64,000 bases of DNA from assembly GCF_008806975.1 (NCBI RefSeq), contig NZ_CP031728.1:1302001-1366000 (forward strand), written 5' to 3'. The notes beneath the pieces were generated by a model. That model made no database searches. It had not been told where the DNA came from and saw nothing but the letters and a program-made list of their open reading frames with translations. Position 1 is the stretch's first letter. The number at the start of each line of letters is the position of its first letter. The position numbers were made by a program, and so were the translations under genes. Shown here in pieces: positions 14,576 to 24,008 of the stretch. Source of the DNA: Cellvibrio sp. KY-GH-1. GTDB taxonomy: Bacteria; Pseudomonadota; Gammaproteobacteria; Pseudomonadales; Cellvibrionaceae.

Positions 14576-15337
14576 TTAATTTTCCAACAAGGCTTTTACA
14601 CGCAACAAATCTGCTTCGGTATCTACACCGCCGGGAACCTGCGCACAGGCTTCGTCGATATGAATAGCCTCACCATTCGCCAGAACACGCAATTGCTCCA
14701 AGGATTCAATTTTTTCCAGCGCCGCTTGCGGCCAAGTAATAAACCGATTCAACAATGCCACTCGGTAGGCATAGATACCAATATGGCGTTGCGCCGGAAA
14801 CTCTGCAGGCAAAGTGTTTACCTCTGTCTGCGCAAAATGATCGCGCGGCCAAGGGATGGGCGCGCGACTGAAATACAGCGCTCTACCCTGATGATCCGCA
14901 ACGGCTTTTACGATGTTGGGATTGCGAAAATCTTCAAGCGTATGAATTGGCTCGCTCAAGGTAGCCACACTGGCAAAGGTGTTTTCCGCAAGGTTTTTCG
15001 CGACCTGATTAATAACGGCAGGAGGGATTAAGGGCTCGTCGCCTTGCACGTTAACAATAATGTCGTCAGGCTTTAAGCCGAGCTTCGCTGCGACTTCCTG
15101 TAAACGATCTGTACCGGAATTATGCGCAACCGAAGTCATACAGACAGGCGCACCAAGCGCTTTCACCACCGCCTCAATCCGCGCATCATCAGTTGCAATA
15201 ATAACTTTTACCGCATCGCTCTCGCAGGCACGCTCATACACGTGTTGAATCATGGGTTTGCCTGCAATCTCTTTGAGTGGTTTCGCTGGTAAGCGCGTAG
15301 AGGCAAAGCGCGCTGGAATCACAACATAGAAGCTCAT
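14576..15337 (-). CDS. kdsB: CMP-KDO synthetase (3-deoxy-manno-octulosonate cytidylyltransferase)
   Basis: A 253-aa nucleotidyltransferase that activates KDO as CMP-KDO for lipopolysaccharide core synthesis. Family landmarks are [16 protein letters not shown] at the N-terminus, VIIATDD, the metal-binding [12 protein letters not shown] and [12 protein letters not shown]; the C-terminus contains GGVDTEADL. Length matches E. coli KdsB (248 aa). Tightly packed with the phosphatase gene, 31 nt after lpxK. Confidence 0.96.
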   Translation of the reverse strand: MSFYVVIPARFASTRLPAKPLKEIAGKPMIQHVYERACESDAVKVIIATDDARIEAVVKALGAPVCMTSVAHNSGTDRLQEVAAKLGLKPDDIIVNVQGDEPLIPPAVINQVAKNLAENTFASVATLSEPIHTLEDFRNPNIVKAVADHQGRALYFSRAPIPWPRDHFAQTEVNTLPAEFPAQRHIGIYAYRVALLNRFITWPQAALEKIESLEQLRVLANGEAIHIDEACAQVPGGVDTEADLLRVKALLEN

Positions 15338-15368
15338 ATTTTTGACCCAATCTGAAGATGCAAAAAAA

Positions 15369-16430
15369 TTATTTCAGGGGAAAGCGGGATTGTTTACGCA
15401 CAATCACTCGCTCCAGCTTTTGCGCCAATGCCGACCAAAATGATTCAGGCAACTCGGCGCTTACCGGCAAATAAAACCAGTGGTCCCGCGCGAATGCCCG
15501 GCATTTAACCGCATCTTTTTCGGTCATTACCACAGGTAACTCATTGGAAAATTTAAAATCATCCACCACAAAATGATGATGATCAGAAAACGCATGCAAA
15601 TGAGGCTGAAATCCCAATTGTTCCAGGGTATTCACAAAACGCTGGGGATTGCCAATACCGGCAACCGCCGTTATTTGATTTGGCAAATCGGTACGCGCAA
15701 TTTTTTTGCCTGAATTCAACTGAATCAATTCGCCCGGCTGGATCTGCATAGGGATAAAAAATAGGGTTTCGCCTTTCACTGCCGGCAGCGCAAAATTGTT
15801 CGAGGGGGAATTCACTACAACCCAATCGACTTTTTTCAAACGCGCCGCAGATTCGCGCAAAGGTCCAACAGGTAAACGCCAACCATTACCCAAACCGCGC
15901 TGACCATCCACCACTGCAATTTCGATATCGCGGCCCAAACGATAATGCTGCAAACCATCGTCGCTTAACAAAATATCGCAGCCTTGATCCTCCAACATTT
16001 TGCCATTGGCAATACGATCCGCACCCACAACAACCGCGGCATTAGTTTGCTGGAAAATCGCCAGCGGCTCATCACCCGCTTCGTTGGCAGTGCTGGCCGA
16101 TGTTAATAAATAAGGATAAGAAGGTGCTTCACCACCGTAACCACGGCTCATCACCCCCGGGTGATAGCCCTGCGCCTGCAGTCTTTTCACCAGGGCAATA
16201 ATCAAAGGCGTTTTTCCAGTTCCACCGACCGAGATATTCCCCACTACAATCACCGGAGTAGGCAGGTCTTTTTTCTGGTAGCGTAATATCAACAAGCGGC
16301 GAAATCCCGCCAGCGCTATAAACAACCACATCACTGGCAACAACCAAAACGTCCAGCGCGCAGCACCATACCAAGCGGCGAGCCATGGGCTTTGAGGATT
16401 AGATGAAGCTTGGGATGATCGAGAACTCAA
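15369..16430 (-). CDS. lpxK: tetraacyldisaccharide 4'-kinase
   Basis: A 353-aa inner-membrane-associated kinase adding the 4'-phosphate to the lipid A precursor. One hydrophobic N-terminal segment ([16 protein letters not shown]) anchors it, and the Walker A loop is in [14 protein letters not shown] at about residue 65; the later [18 protein letters not shown] segment is characteristic of LpxK. Length is close to the E. coli enzyme (328 aa). Operon member between exbD and kdsB. Confidence 0.95.
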   Translation of the reverse strand: MSSRSSQASSNPQSPWLAAWYGAARWTFWLLPVMWLFIALAGFRRLLILRYQKKDLPTPVIVVGNISVGGTGKTPLIIALVKRLQAQGYHPGVMSRGYGGEAPSYPYLLTSASTANEAGDEPLAIFQQTNAAVVVGADRIANGKMLEDQGCDILLSDDGLQHYRLGRDIEIAVVDGQRGLGNGWRLPVGPLRESAARLKKVDWVVVNSPSNNFALPAVKGETLFFIPMQIQPGELIQLNSGKKIARTDLPNQITAVAGIGNPQRFVNTLEQLGFQPHLHAFSDHHHFVVDDFKFSNELPVVMTEKDAVKCRAFARDHWFYLPVSAELPESFWSALAQKLERVIVRKQSRFPLK

Positions 16431-16550
16431 TGGGCGGCCTGTAAAACAAAAAGGACTTTTACAACCAGCTGCAGTGGCAGCCAGCTAAAAAGTTCGCTGA
16501 ATCAAATAAAATCTGTCGATTGCTTCCAGACGATGATTGTAGCCGAGTCG

Positions 16551-16976
16551 CTAGTCTTTTTCAGGCTCGGGTTGACGGGTAGTAATGCTTAGATGCGCAA
16601 AGCCGAGTTGCCCGGCGGCATCCATCGCCTGAACCACGGCCTGGTGAGGTGTTTTGGCATCCGCCGTAATCACCAGAGGCACCTTGTTGTTACCTTCAGA
16701 AAGCTTGGTAATCGCCGTTTTTAAGGTTTCCACCTTGCTATTAACCAAGACTTGATCATTGACCGCATAACTACCGTCGGCGGCAATCATAATTTCGATT
16801 TGTTTGGGTAATTCACTGCTCTGCTCCCCCACCGCTTCTGGCAAATCCACGCTCAGCTGGGTGCGCTTGGTAAAGGTTGTAGAAACCATAAAAAAAATCA
16901 GCAGGAGAAACACCACATCGATCAGTGGGGTCAGGTTGATACCTTCATCTTCAGTGCGTTGGCGACGGAATTTCAC
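16551..16976 (-). CDS. exbD: ExbD/TolR-family biopolymer transport protein
   Basis: A 141-aa protein with one N-terminal membrane helix carrying the proton-pathway Asp (NLTPLIDVVFLLLIFFMV) and a periplasmic domain (SVDLPEA... VPLVITADAKTPHQAVVQAMDAAGQLGF). With ExbB it forms a proton-motive-force-driven motor, usually energising TonB. It is 16 nt downstream of exbB. In pseudomonads an ExbB/ExbD pair occurs in this same operon without tonB. Confidence 0.93.
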   Translation of the reverse strand: MKFRRQRTEDEGINLTPLIDVVFLLLIFFMVSTTFTKRTQLSVDLPEAVGEQSSELPKQIEIMIAADGSYAVNDQVLVNSKVETLKTAITKLSEGNNKVPLVITADAKTPHQAVVQAMDAAGQLGFAHLSITTRQPEPEKD

Positions 16977-16992
16977 AATAGAACTCCGCGCC

Positions 16993-17619
16993 TTAAACCA
17001 ATTTCACATCAACACGGCGATCGCTGTGCAGCGCATCGACCAACTTAATCGCTTCGTCTTCCATGGTCACCACAATCGCATCAATACGACGCTGGAAAAA
17101 CCGGTGCGCAATAGTCGCTGGAATTGCCACAATCAAACCCGCCGCAGTGGTATACAGCGCAACCGAAATCCCGCCTGCTAATACCGCTGTATCGCCATTA
17201 CCTTGCAACATAATGGCGTTAAAGGTCTGGATCATCCCGAACACAGTCCCCAACAACCCCAGTAAGGGGGCGATATTGGCCACGGTACCCAATACATTTA
17301 CGTAGCGCTCCAGTTCATGGATAACCTGACTTGCCGCTTCCTGTACCGAATCCTTCATCACTTCGCGGCCGTGTTTAGAGTTACTAAGACCCGCGGCCAA
17401 AATTTGACCCAAAGGAGAAGATTGCTTCAGCTCGCGCAATTTGGTTGCATCCAGCTGGTTATTTTTAATCCAGGTCCACACCTGTGCAAGCAGGGTTTTA
17501 GGAGCAATTTTGGCGGGGTTAAGTGTCCAGTAGCGCTCTGCGCTAATGGCAATCACAATCAGCGAGCAGGCCAGGATCGGCCACATCAAAATACCACCGG
17601 CTAAAAAAATCTCTATCAC
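16993..17619 (-). CDS. exbB: ExbB/TolQ-family proton channel protein
   Basis: A 208-aa protein with three membrane helices: an N-terminal one (IFLAGGILMWPILACSLIVIAI), and two in the MotA/TolQ/ExbB domain (VLGTVANIAPLLGLLGTVFGMI and ISVALYTTAAGLIVAIPATIAH). The family's conserved Thr and Pro/Gly residues lie in these helices. It is the first gene of the exbB-exbD-lpxK-kdsB run. Directly upstream the accessory RTX island begins, where comEC would be expected. Confidence 0.93.
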   Translation of the reverse strand: MIEIFLAGGILMWPILACSLIVIAISAERYWTLNPAKIAPKTLLAQVWTWIKNNQLDATKLRELKQSSPLGQILAAGLSNSKHGREVMKDSVQEAASQVIHELERYVNVLGTVANIAPLLGLLGTVFGMIQTFNAIMLQGNGDTAVLAGGISVALYTTAAGLIVAIPATIAHRFFQRRIDAIVVTMEDEAIKLVDALHSDRRVDVKLV

Positions 17620-17829
17620 AGACAGCTTCCTCTTATTCTTGGGCTAGGCGCAGCGCCAGACTTAAACGCGGCGTAACATACCATATGCCACGCCAATTGC
17701 CATGGGCTAGCCTGCTTTGTCTGCAAATGTGTGAAGAAGTTTCATGTCGGAATGCGGAGAAAAAACTGCTATTCAGATTCCGGCTACTCGAATCATGAAA
17801 TGAGTCTTTCGCCGGATAGCTGGAATGGC
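17620..17829. other. intergenic stretch at island/core boundary
   Basis: About 210 bp between exbB and the stop of the giant RTX gene. It must hold the exbB promoter. I see no gene, tRNA or clear inverted repeat marking the island edge. Confidence 0.4.
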
Positions 17830-20800
17830 TTAACTTTCAACAGCTAACATCATGTTATGTTGATCTATGGGTAAGCTTTTATTATGCAAACTCATTCCAG
17901 CAGTTGGATCAAAACTGGCAATAGCCTGAACGAGTGAATCAATATTGACTCCACCGGAACGCAGGTTTGTTAACTCGTCGTGCAAAGTAATTGTTTCATC
18001 AGCTACTCGCCCCGACTTGCTATTTTCAAACACTGCGTCATTTTCAAACTCCGCCTCATAGTTCGCGATCATACTGCCGAGGTCGAACGTAGCAGCAAGT
18101 ACAGACGATGGAATGAGATTTTTTGCTACAGCAGATACAGTAAGCGATTTTGGTAATGAAATATTACCAGCCGCATCTTTCGCCGTAATATTCACCGTTT
18201 GATTGACAGTCAACGCCGTTCCCAGGGTAATGGAGTATGCCCCTGTGGTCGCATTGGCAGTCACACTACCCAATAACGAGCCGGAGGTGTTTTTAACCTC
18301 CACAATACTACCCGCTTCGGCACTACCCGTAATTACTTTACGGGCAGAATTAATACTTGCCGAAGGTGCAGCAGGACGCGTTTTGTCAGGCGCGATTAAC
18401 GACTTGATGTCAGATACATTTCCCGCCGCATCTTTGGCAGTGATTTTCACCGTTTCTTTATTAATCAACGCAGTACTTAACGTGATTGAGTACTCGCCAG
18501 TAGCGGCATTAGCAGTTGTTGTTTCTAATTGAGTGCCAGCAGCATTTTTAACAATTACAGTACTACCAGGTTCCGCTTTCCCAGTGATGTATTTACCGGT
18601 TGTGTCAAAAGCAGCCTCAGGCACCAAAGGCTTTGTTGTATCAGGGGCATTGATTGCTGTGGCGTATGAAGTGTTACCGGCGGCATCCTTTACATAAACA
18701 TTAACCTGTTCATTATTTTTTAACGCGGTCGTCAAGGTGATTTTATAATTTGATTCGTATGCTGGAAGCATTATGGTCCCCAATACCGTGGTATTGGTGC
18801 TATTCATAACAACAACCTGATGCCCACCCGTTACTGATGACTCCGCACTACCAGAAATATATTTTCCGGTAGTATCAAATTTGGCCGAGACCGGCATCGG
18901 AATCGTCAAATCCGAAGATTTAATTTCTCCATAAGATCGATTATTGGCCTGGTCAACAGATACAACTCTGACAGAGCTACCATCAATGATTGATTCACTT
19001 AGTTGGATGCCGTAGCTACCATTCTGACCAACAATGGCACTACCAAGGACTCGCGAACCAAACACGGGAGTTATAAATACCAAAGTTCCCGGTTCTGCAG
19101 ATCCACTAATACTCGCTCCTTGTGGGTCAAAATTACCTGTTGGGATACTTGGAGGCGTTGAATCTGCTGCAACTGAAGAATTAGGAACTAATATCGTTGC
19201 CGGCGCTGATTGAATTAGTCCGCTCACAATTGAAAGCACTGAAATTGTTTCGCCATGAACCAACCTTAGTGGCGAAATAAACGAGTAAGCACCCGTAATT
19301 TTGTCAGTACTTGCATACCCCAAATGGTTGCCATTGGTTAGCACATGAATTGAGGTTCCCGGGCGAGCAAAACCGTTGATGACATAACCCGATGAATCCA
19401 GCTCTGCTGTTGGTGCTGGAGGAATACTCATATCAATAGCAGGATTAAACACCGTAATTGGCAATATGTTCCCACTGGAATCCTGGCTGGAAATAATGAT
19501 CCGCTTGGTATCCACAATTCCAAAACCAAAATCTAATTGATAGCTCCCCGTCGCATCGGATTGAATTATCGGGTATTTTGTGAGGGTGTTATCTTTATTT
19601 AAATACGAAATAGATATTTTAGAGTTTGGTCGTGCAGAACCAATTATTACTCGCCTGTCATTCGATAAAAAAGCCTTAGATTGATTAATCGCTTTAACGA
19701 CCTGCTCACCATTCCAGTACGTATTATCTGCAAACTTGAAACTATAGGATCCATTATCCAACAGCTTATTCATTTGATCTGCTTTTCCTGGTATCAGTAA
19801 ATCGATGCGATTTTTGTTTTCAACTGACCCATCGCTTTCATCCACAAAATAGGATTTAAAGGCCAGCATATCTGCCGTAATACCCGCACCGAGTTCAATA
19901 ACGACGGGACTTGATGTTGGTGCATCGATTTCGTCAACGCCATCACCCAAAGAAAAACGGATAACACTGGAACCGGCTTGTTGTCCAATCCCTGGATAGG
20001 ACATTGATATAATGTCATTACCTTTCCCGCCCTCAAAAATATTGCTTCCATAGGCATCATATAACCAGTCATTACCGTCACCACCTTGCAACAGGTCGTC
20101 GCCTGCCTCTCCGTGTAGAGTATCCATACCAGTGCCACCAATCACGGTGTCGTTTCCGCCTCCCGCGAATACACTATCATTACCACCTTTTGCGTCAATA
20201 ACGTTATTGGTATCCAAACCATAAATTGTATTGGCAGAATCGGTTCCCAGGAATGATATTTTTCCCAATAACTGATCAAGTGACCAACGCTCACTCGTCG
20301 AGAAAACCACCTCTTCAATAGCTTGTATGAGATTCACTGAACGGATGGCACTACCCGTAGATTCGAAGAAGCCATTAATAGTAATGGGATTGGAATTTTT
20401 AACTTTTAAGATTAAGTCGAACTCATTTCGAGTAACACTAATATCAGCAGGAAGAATTCCACTCCCAAATTCAATTACATCATTGCCAGTAATATCATTG
20501 ATAACATCCGTACCCGCTCCTTGCTCAAACCGGTACACATCATCACCTTTTCCACCAACCAGGTAGTCATTTCCGACTCCACCAATCAAGGTATCATTAC
20601 CCTGAGCAGCATAGAGTTCATCATTGCCTGCATCACCCACAATCACATCACTTAGGTGAGAACCATATAAGGTGTCATTGCCGGTCGTTGATATTAATGA
20701 TTTGCTAATTATCGTTTGTTGATCCCACACTTCACCAGTTGCTGAAAACACCAATGATTCAATAAAAGCGTCCCCATCAAATTCGTCTGTACTGTATGGG

Positions 20801-23800
20801 TTGCCAATAGTAAAAGCCTCCTGCCCATCTACGCTAACGATAAACGCATTGAAACTGCGACGGATACTAACTTTGTCTGACGTAATGCCAGCACCCAATA
20901 TCACTTTATCAGTACCGCCGGTATCCCGTATCAAGTCAAATCCATCACCGGTTTTATAGTGATATTCATCGTCGCCGGCTTCGCCTTGCAAAGTATCGTT
21001 ACCCTGGTTTCCTATTAGCGTATCGTTACCATAACCTCCAACCAACACCTCATCATTCGCATTACCCTCTTTGCGCTGCGGTATTGATTTAGGATCAAAA
21101 TTCCATTCATCGCCATTTTCAAAGCGGAAAATTTCAATTCGTTGGTCTGTATAATTATTGCCAGCAGGTAACGCGCCATTCTTAATAATTATCTTATCAG
21201 TAGAATTTGCGAATGTGACGATTTGATCATTACCCTCAACAGTCAACGAAGTTTGTTCTTTGGTAATTCCCGTTCCGAAAATAAGCGCATCAAGGCCGTG
21301 TAAATCACTAATGGTATCTACCCCATCACCGGCAGCAAAACGATAAAGGTCATTGCCCATTTCATCCGATAAAGAGTCGTTACCTAACCCGCCGGAAATA
21401 TCATCATTGTCACGCCCGGTTTCAATTCGATCATCACCCGCGCCACCATTAACAGAGTCATTTCCTGAATAGGATTTAATTGTGTCAGCACCCTCCAACC
21501 CATTGACAAGATCAGCAGCAATAGTGCCGTTAATGGCATCATCTACACTAGACGCTTTTAGTGCTTGCCTTATCAAGTCACTATATGTCCACACGGTCCC
21601 GTCAAAAAACTCCACAGAACCGACTTGTAAAGAAGCATTTTCCAGTTCAGCGCCATATGTTTGAGGATCATACTTAAATAAGCTATCGATGTAGGTAACG
21701 GAATCTCCTGACACAAGTTCAAGATTCCAATATCTATTATGCGGAATGATGTATTTATAAAGAACACCCTTCTCCAGGTAGGATTCGTCTCGTCCTGGGA
21801 TGAGCCTTACCCTAACCTCGTCGGGTGATATACCTTCAGCAAATAGCACTCGGTCCGCATCGCCACGAAAATTCTCTATAAAATTTTTACTAATATTTTC
21901 CCCAATAAGGTAAGTATCACGACCTTCGCGCCCTTCCAGGAAATTTAATCCAGCACCCCCGTCTATAGTATCGTTACCCGCCCCACCTTGAAGATAATCA
22001 TCACCATCCAACCCATAAATTTCAACGGAACTAGCGGTAGAAATATCAATCTCATCCCATGAGTTGCTGCCAAACTTAACGTTTGCCAATGCACGACTTT
22101 CCAGAACTTTTTGCTCAATGGTTGCGGCATCCCAAACCGTATCTGCAAAAATAACTTTTTCTATTTGGTACCCTTTATCCAGCTCACCACCATTCAAGAA
22201 ACCGGAAACCCTGACCATTTCACCATTCTTCAGGATGAAATAATTATCTCCTCCGATGCGATGAACATAAACATCTGTGGATTTAATATCGGAAAAAACT
22301 AAGGTATCAAAACCGCCAGAATCCTCTATAACATCAATGCCATCACCACGATTAAAAATGTAACGGTCATCTCCGCCCATACCGCGAAGTTGGTCAACAC
22401 CGCCACCACCCTCGATGACTTCATTTGCACCCGAGCCAATCAAGATATCATTAGAGTCAGTACCACTAATCAAGTTTGGATAAATCTTACTCGCTTCTTC
22501 TTTTATTTTTGCAGCATCCCATACGCCACCACTCAGGAACTTAATGGATTCAACAGCACCAGCGGAAAAATTACCCGATGCGTCAAAAGCGGCTTTGACA
22601 GTGATTGTCGATTTATCTTTTAAAGTGATGACCAAATTGTTTTCTAGATCACGCTTCAATCTGACATCCGCCGCGAGAATATCCGCGCTCAATTCAATCT
22701 GGTCGTTACCCGCACCATCAATGATGACATCATTGCCATCACCGGTTGTGTAACGATAAACGTCATTCCCATCATAACCAAACAACTGATCATCACCTTT
22801 GGCTCCGCTCAGGGTATCGTTAGTATTAAACGCATGGATAATGTCATTGCCGTTTGTTGATTTAAGTACTTCCTGGTTGATGCGTGCCTGATCCCATTGA
22901 GTGCCATCGGAATTGAAGATAATAAATTCCAGTGCACCATGAATTTCTGGTGTTGATATATATTGTTCCGGAACAACAAGATTAAAATTTATTGACGGGC
23001 CAGCAAGGGTTTCAGACATAATTGAACTGGCACTTTGTGGGACGTTACCGTAATCAGAACCGGCTATGGATCCGGTATCCAGATTATCCAGATCCAATAA
23101 CTGTGTGTACTGAGCAAAACCCACCGTTTTAAAATGTGTTTCAAACGTGGAAAGACTATTCCAAATAGCCGCAAGCCCAAGGTTCGCAGCACTAACCTCT
23201 GCAAGAGCTTGATCAAGTGTCATTCCCGCTTTTAAATAATCAAATACTTCCCGAATTCCAACGCCGCCATAATTGCGAATTTCTCTATCCAATAACTTGA
23301 CTGCAATATAGCTAACAGAATAACTGGCCGAGCCTGATGGTAAGCCAGTCGTTGTATTAAAAAATTGGTTAAAATTACTCTCTGAACCGATAGTTGCGGC
23401 ATCAATCTTTACGCGTTCATCAGCACCATGAATAAATTCTGCGGTACCTTCTACAAACCATCCCGGCAACTCTGAAATGTCCATGTTATAAGCCATAACT
23501 GCATGCACCATTTCGTGAGCAATTATACGATCTAAATAAAGTGGTGCCACACCATTTGGAATATTGCTAAAATCACTGAGATCTATAATCAGCTCCAGAT
23601 TAAGGAGCACTCCATCCTCTCCCGAATATGTCGCCTCGACACGAGCAGCTGCACGGCCTTCCAAATTATGTTCAAAACGGAGTGCAATGTCGCCGCCACC
23701 CGTTAAGCCATAGTAATGCTCAATTAGTTTTTCTGCCTGCGACATCCAATGACTTTGTAGTTGCTCAATCAAGGTCGTAATAACAGGGTCAACAACGTTA

Positions 23801-23853
23801 GCCACTTTCACGCCAAACGTGTTCTGTATAGTGATTGAACCACCATCTTTCAT
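17830..23853 (-). CDS. C-terminal part of giant RTX protein with flagellinolysin-like metallopeptidase domain
   Basis: A 2007-residue frame that is probably the downstream half of a single RTX gene starting at 28688, cut off by a frameshift at 24018-24024 and a TAA at 23893-23895. Residues about 20-200 form a zinc metallopeptidase domain with HEMVH at 113-117 and a likely third ligand in GWFVEGTAEF, closely resembling the protease domain of flagellinolysins. Residues about 330-1330 are RTX blocks (GGxGxDxxx) interleaved with haemolysin-type calcium-binding related domains. Residues about 1400-1910 are tandem Ig-like repeats (FDTTGKYITGKAEPGSTV type). The tail NIDSLVQAIASFDP resembles type I secretion C-termini. 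No Shine-Dalgarno precedes ATG 23853, so independent translation is doubtful. Confidence 0.8.
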   Translation of the reverse strand: MKDGGSITIQNTFGVKVANVVDPVITTLIEQLQSHWMSQAEKLIEHYYGLTGGGDIALRFEHNLEGRAAARVEATYSGEDGVLLNLELIIDLSDFSNIPNGVAPLYLDRIIAHEMVHAVMAYNMDISELPGWFVEGTAEFIHGADERVKIDAATIGSESNFNQFFNTTTGLPSGSASYSVSYIAVKLLDREIRNYGGVGIREVFDYLKAGMTLDQALAEVSAANLGLAAIWNSLSTFETHFKTVGFAQYTQLLDLDNLDTGSIAGSDYGNVPQSASSIMSETLAGPSINFNLVVPEQYISTPEIHGALEFIIFNSDGTQWDQARINQEVLKSTNGNDIIHAFNTNDTLSGAKGDDQLFGYDGNDVYRYTTGDGNDVIIDGAGNDQIELSADILAADVRLKRDLENNLVITLKDKSTITVKAAFDASGNFSAGAVESIKFLSGGVWDAAKIKEEASKIYPNLISGTDSNDILIGSGANEVIEGGGGVDQLRGMGGDDRYIFNRGDGIDVIEDSGGFDTLVFSDIKSTDVYVHRIGGDNYFILKNGEMVRVSGFLNGGELDKGYQIEKVIFADTVWDAATIEQKVLESRALANVKFGSNSWDEIDISTASSVEIYGLDGDDYLQGGAGNDTIDGGAGLNFLEGREGRDTYLIGENISKNFIENFRGDADRVLFAEGISPDEVRVRLIPGRDESYLEKGVLYKYIIPHNRYWNLELVSGDSVTYIDSLFKYDPQTYGAELENASLQVGSVEFFDGTVWTYSDLIRQALKASSVDDAINGTIAADLVNGLEGADTIKSYSGNDSVNGGAGDDRIETGRDNDDISGGLGNDSLSDEMGNDLYRFAAGDGVDTISDLHGLDALIFGTGITKEQTSLTVEGNDQIVTFANSTDKIIIKNGALPAGNNYTDQRIEIFRFENGDEWNFDPKSIPQRKEGNANDEVLVGGYGNDTLIGNQGNDTLQGEAGDDEYHYKTGDGFDLIRDTGGTDKVILGAGITSDKVSIRRSFNAFIVSVDGQEAFTIGNPYSTDEFDGDAFIESLVFSATGEVWDQQTIISKSLISTTGNDTLYGSHLSDVIVGDAGNDELYAAQGNDTLIGGVGNDYLVGGKGDDVYRFEQGAGTDVINDITGNDVIEFGSGILPADISVTRNEFDLILKVKNSNPITINGFFESTGSAIRSVNLIQAIEEVVFSTSERWSLDQLLGKISFLGTDSANTIYGLDTNNVIDAKGGNDSVFAGGGNDTVIGGTGMDTLHGEAGDDLLQGGDGNDWLYDAYGSNIFEGGKGNDIISMSYPGIGQQAGSSVIRFSLGDGVDEIDAPTSSPVVIELGAGITADMLAFKSYFVDESDGSVENKNRIDLLIPGKADQMNKLLDNGSYSFKFADNTYWNGEQVVKAINQSKAFLSNDRRVIIGSARPNSKISISYLNKDNTLTKYPIIQSDATGSYQLDFGFGIVDTKRIIISSQDSSGNILPITVFNPAIDMSIPPAPTAELDSSGYVINGFARPGTSIHVLTNGNHLGYASTDKITGAYSFISPLRLVHGETISVLSIVSGLIQSAPATILVPNSSVAADSTPPSIPTGNFDPQGASISGSAEPGTLVFITPVFGSRVLGSAIVGQNGSYGIQLSESIIDGSSVRVVSVDQANNRSYGEIKSSDLTIPMPVSAKFDTTGKYISGSAESSVTGGHQVVVMNSTNTTVLGTIMLPAYESNYKITLTTALKNNEQVNVYVKDAAGNTSYATAINAPDTTKPLVPEAAFDTTGKYITGKAEPGSTVIVKNAAGTQLETTTANAATGEYSITLSTALINKETVKITAKDAAGNVSDIKSLIAPDKTRPAAPSASINSARKVITGSAEAGSIVEVKNTSGSLLGSVTANATTGAYSITLGTALTVNQTVNITAKDAAGNISLPKSLTVSAVAKNLIPSSVLAATFDLGSMIANYEAEFENDAVFENSKSGRVADETITLHDELTNLRSGGVNIDSLVQAIASFDPTAGMSLHNKSLPIDQHNMMLAVES

Positions 23854-24008
23854 CGTAAGAACTAAATCATCGCCATCGCGGCGCGCAACGACTTAACTTT
23901 CATTAATTCCGGCCAACAATTCCAAGCGATCAATGCCGTTGATATCCTTAATAACGTCTTTTCCATCACCCAACGCATATTGATAAACGTCACTTGCATT
24001 ACCACCAT
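23854..24008 (-). pseudogene. RTX linker between frameshift and nonsense codon
   Basis: If the C7 run (G7 on the coding strand, 24018-24024) had one more base, the frame would continue through a normal RTX unit (DRLNGGNASDVYQYALGDGK) into NGIDRLELLAGINES, then meet an in-frame TAA at 23893-23895, and then continue directly into RRDGDDLVLTMKDGG of the downstream frame. This bridging reading shows that the two long frames are halves of one gene of roughly 3,600 codons. Confidence 0.8.
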
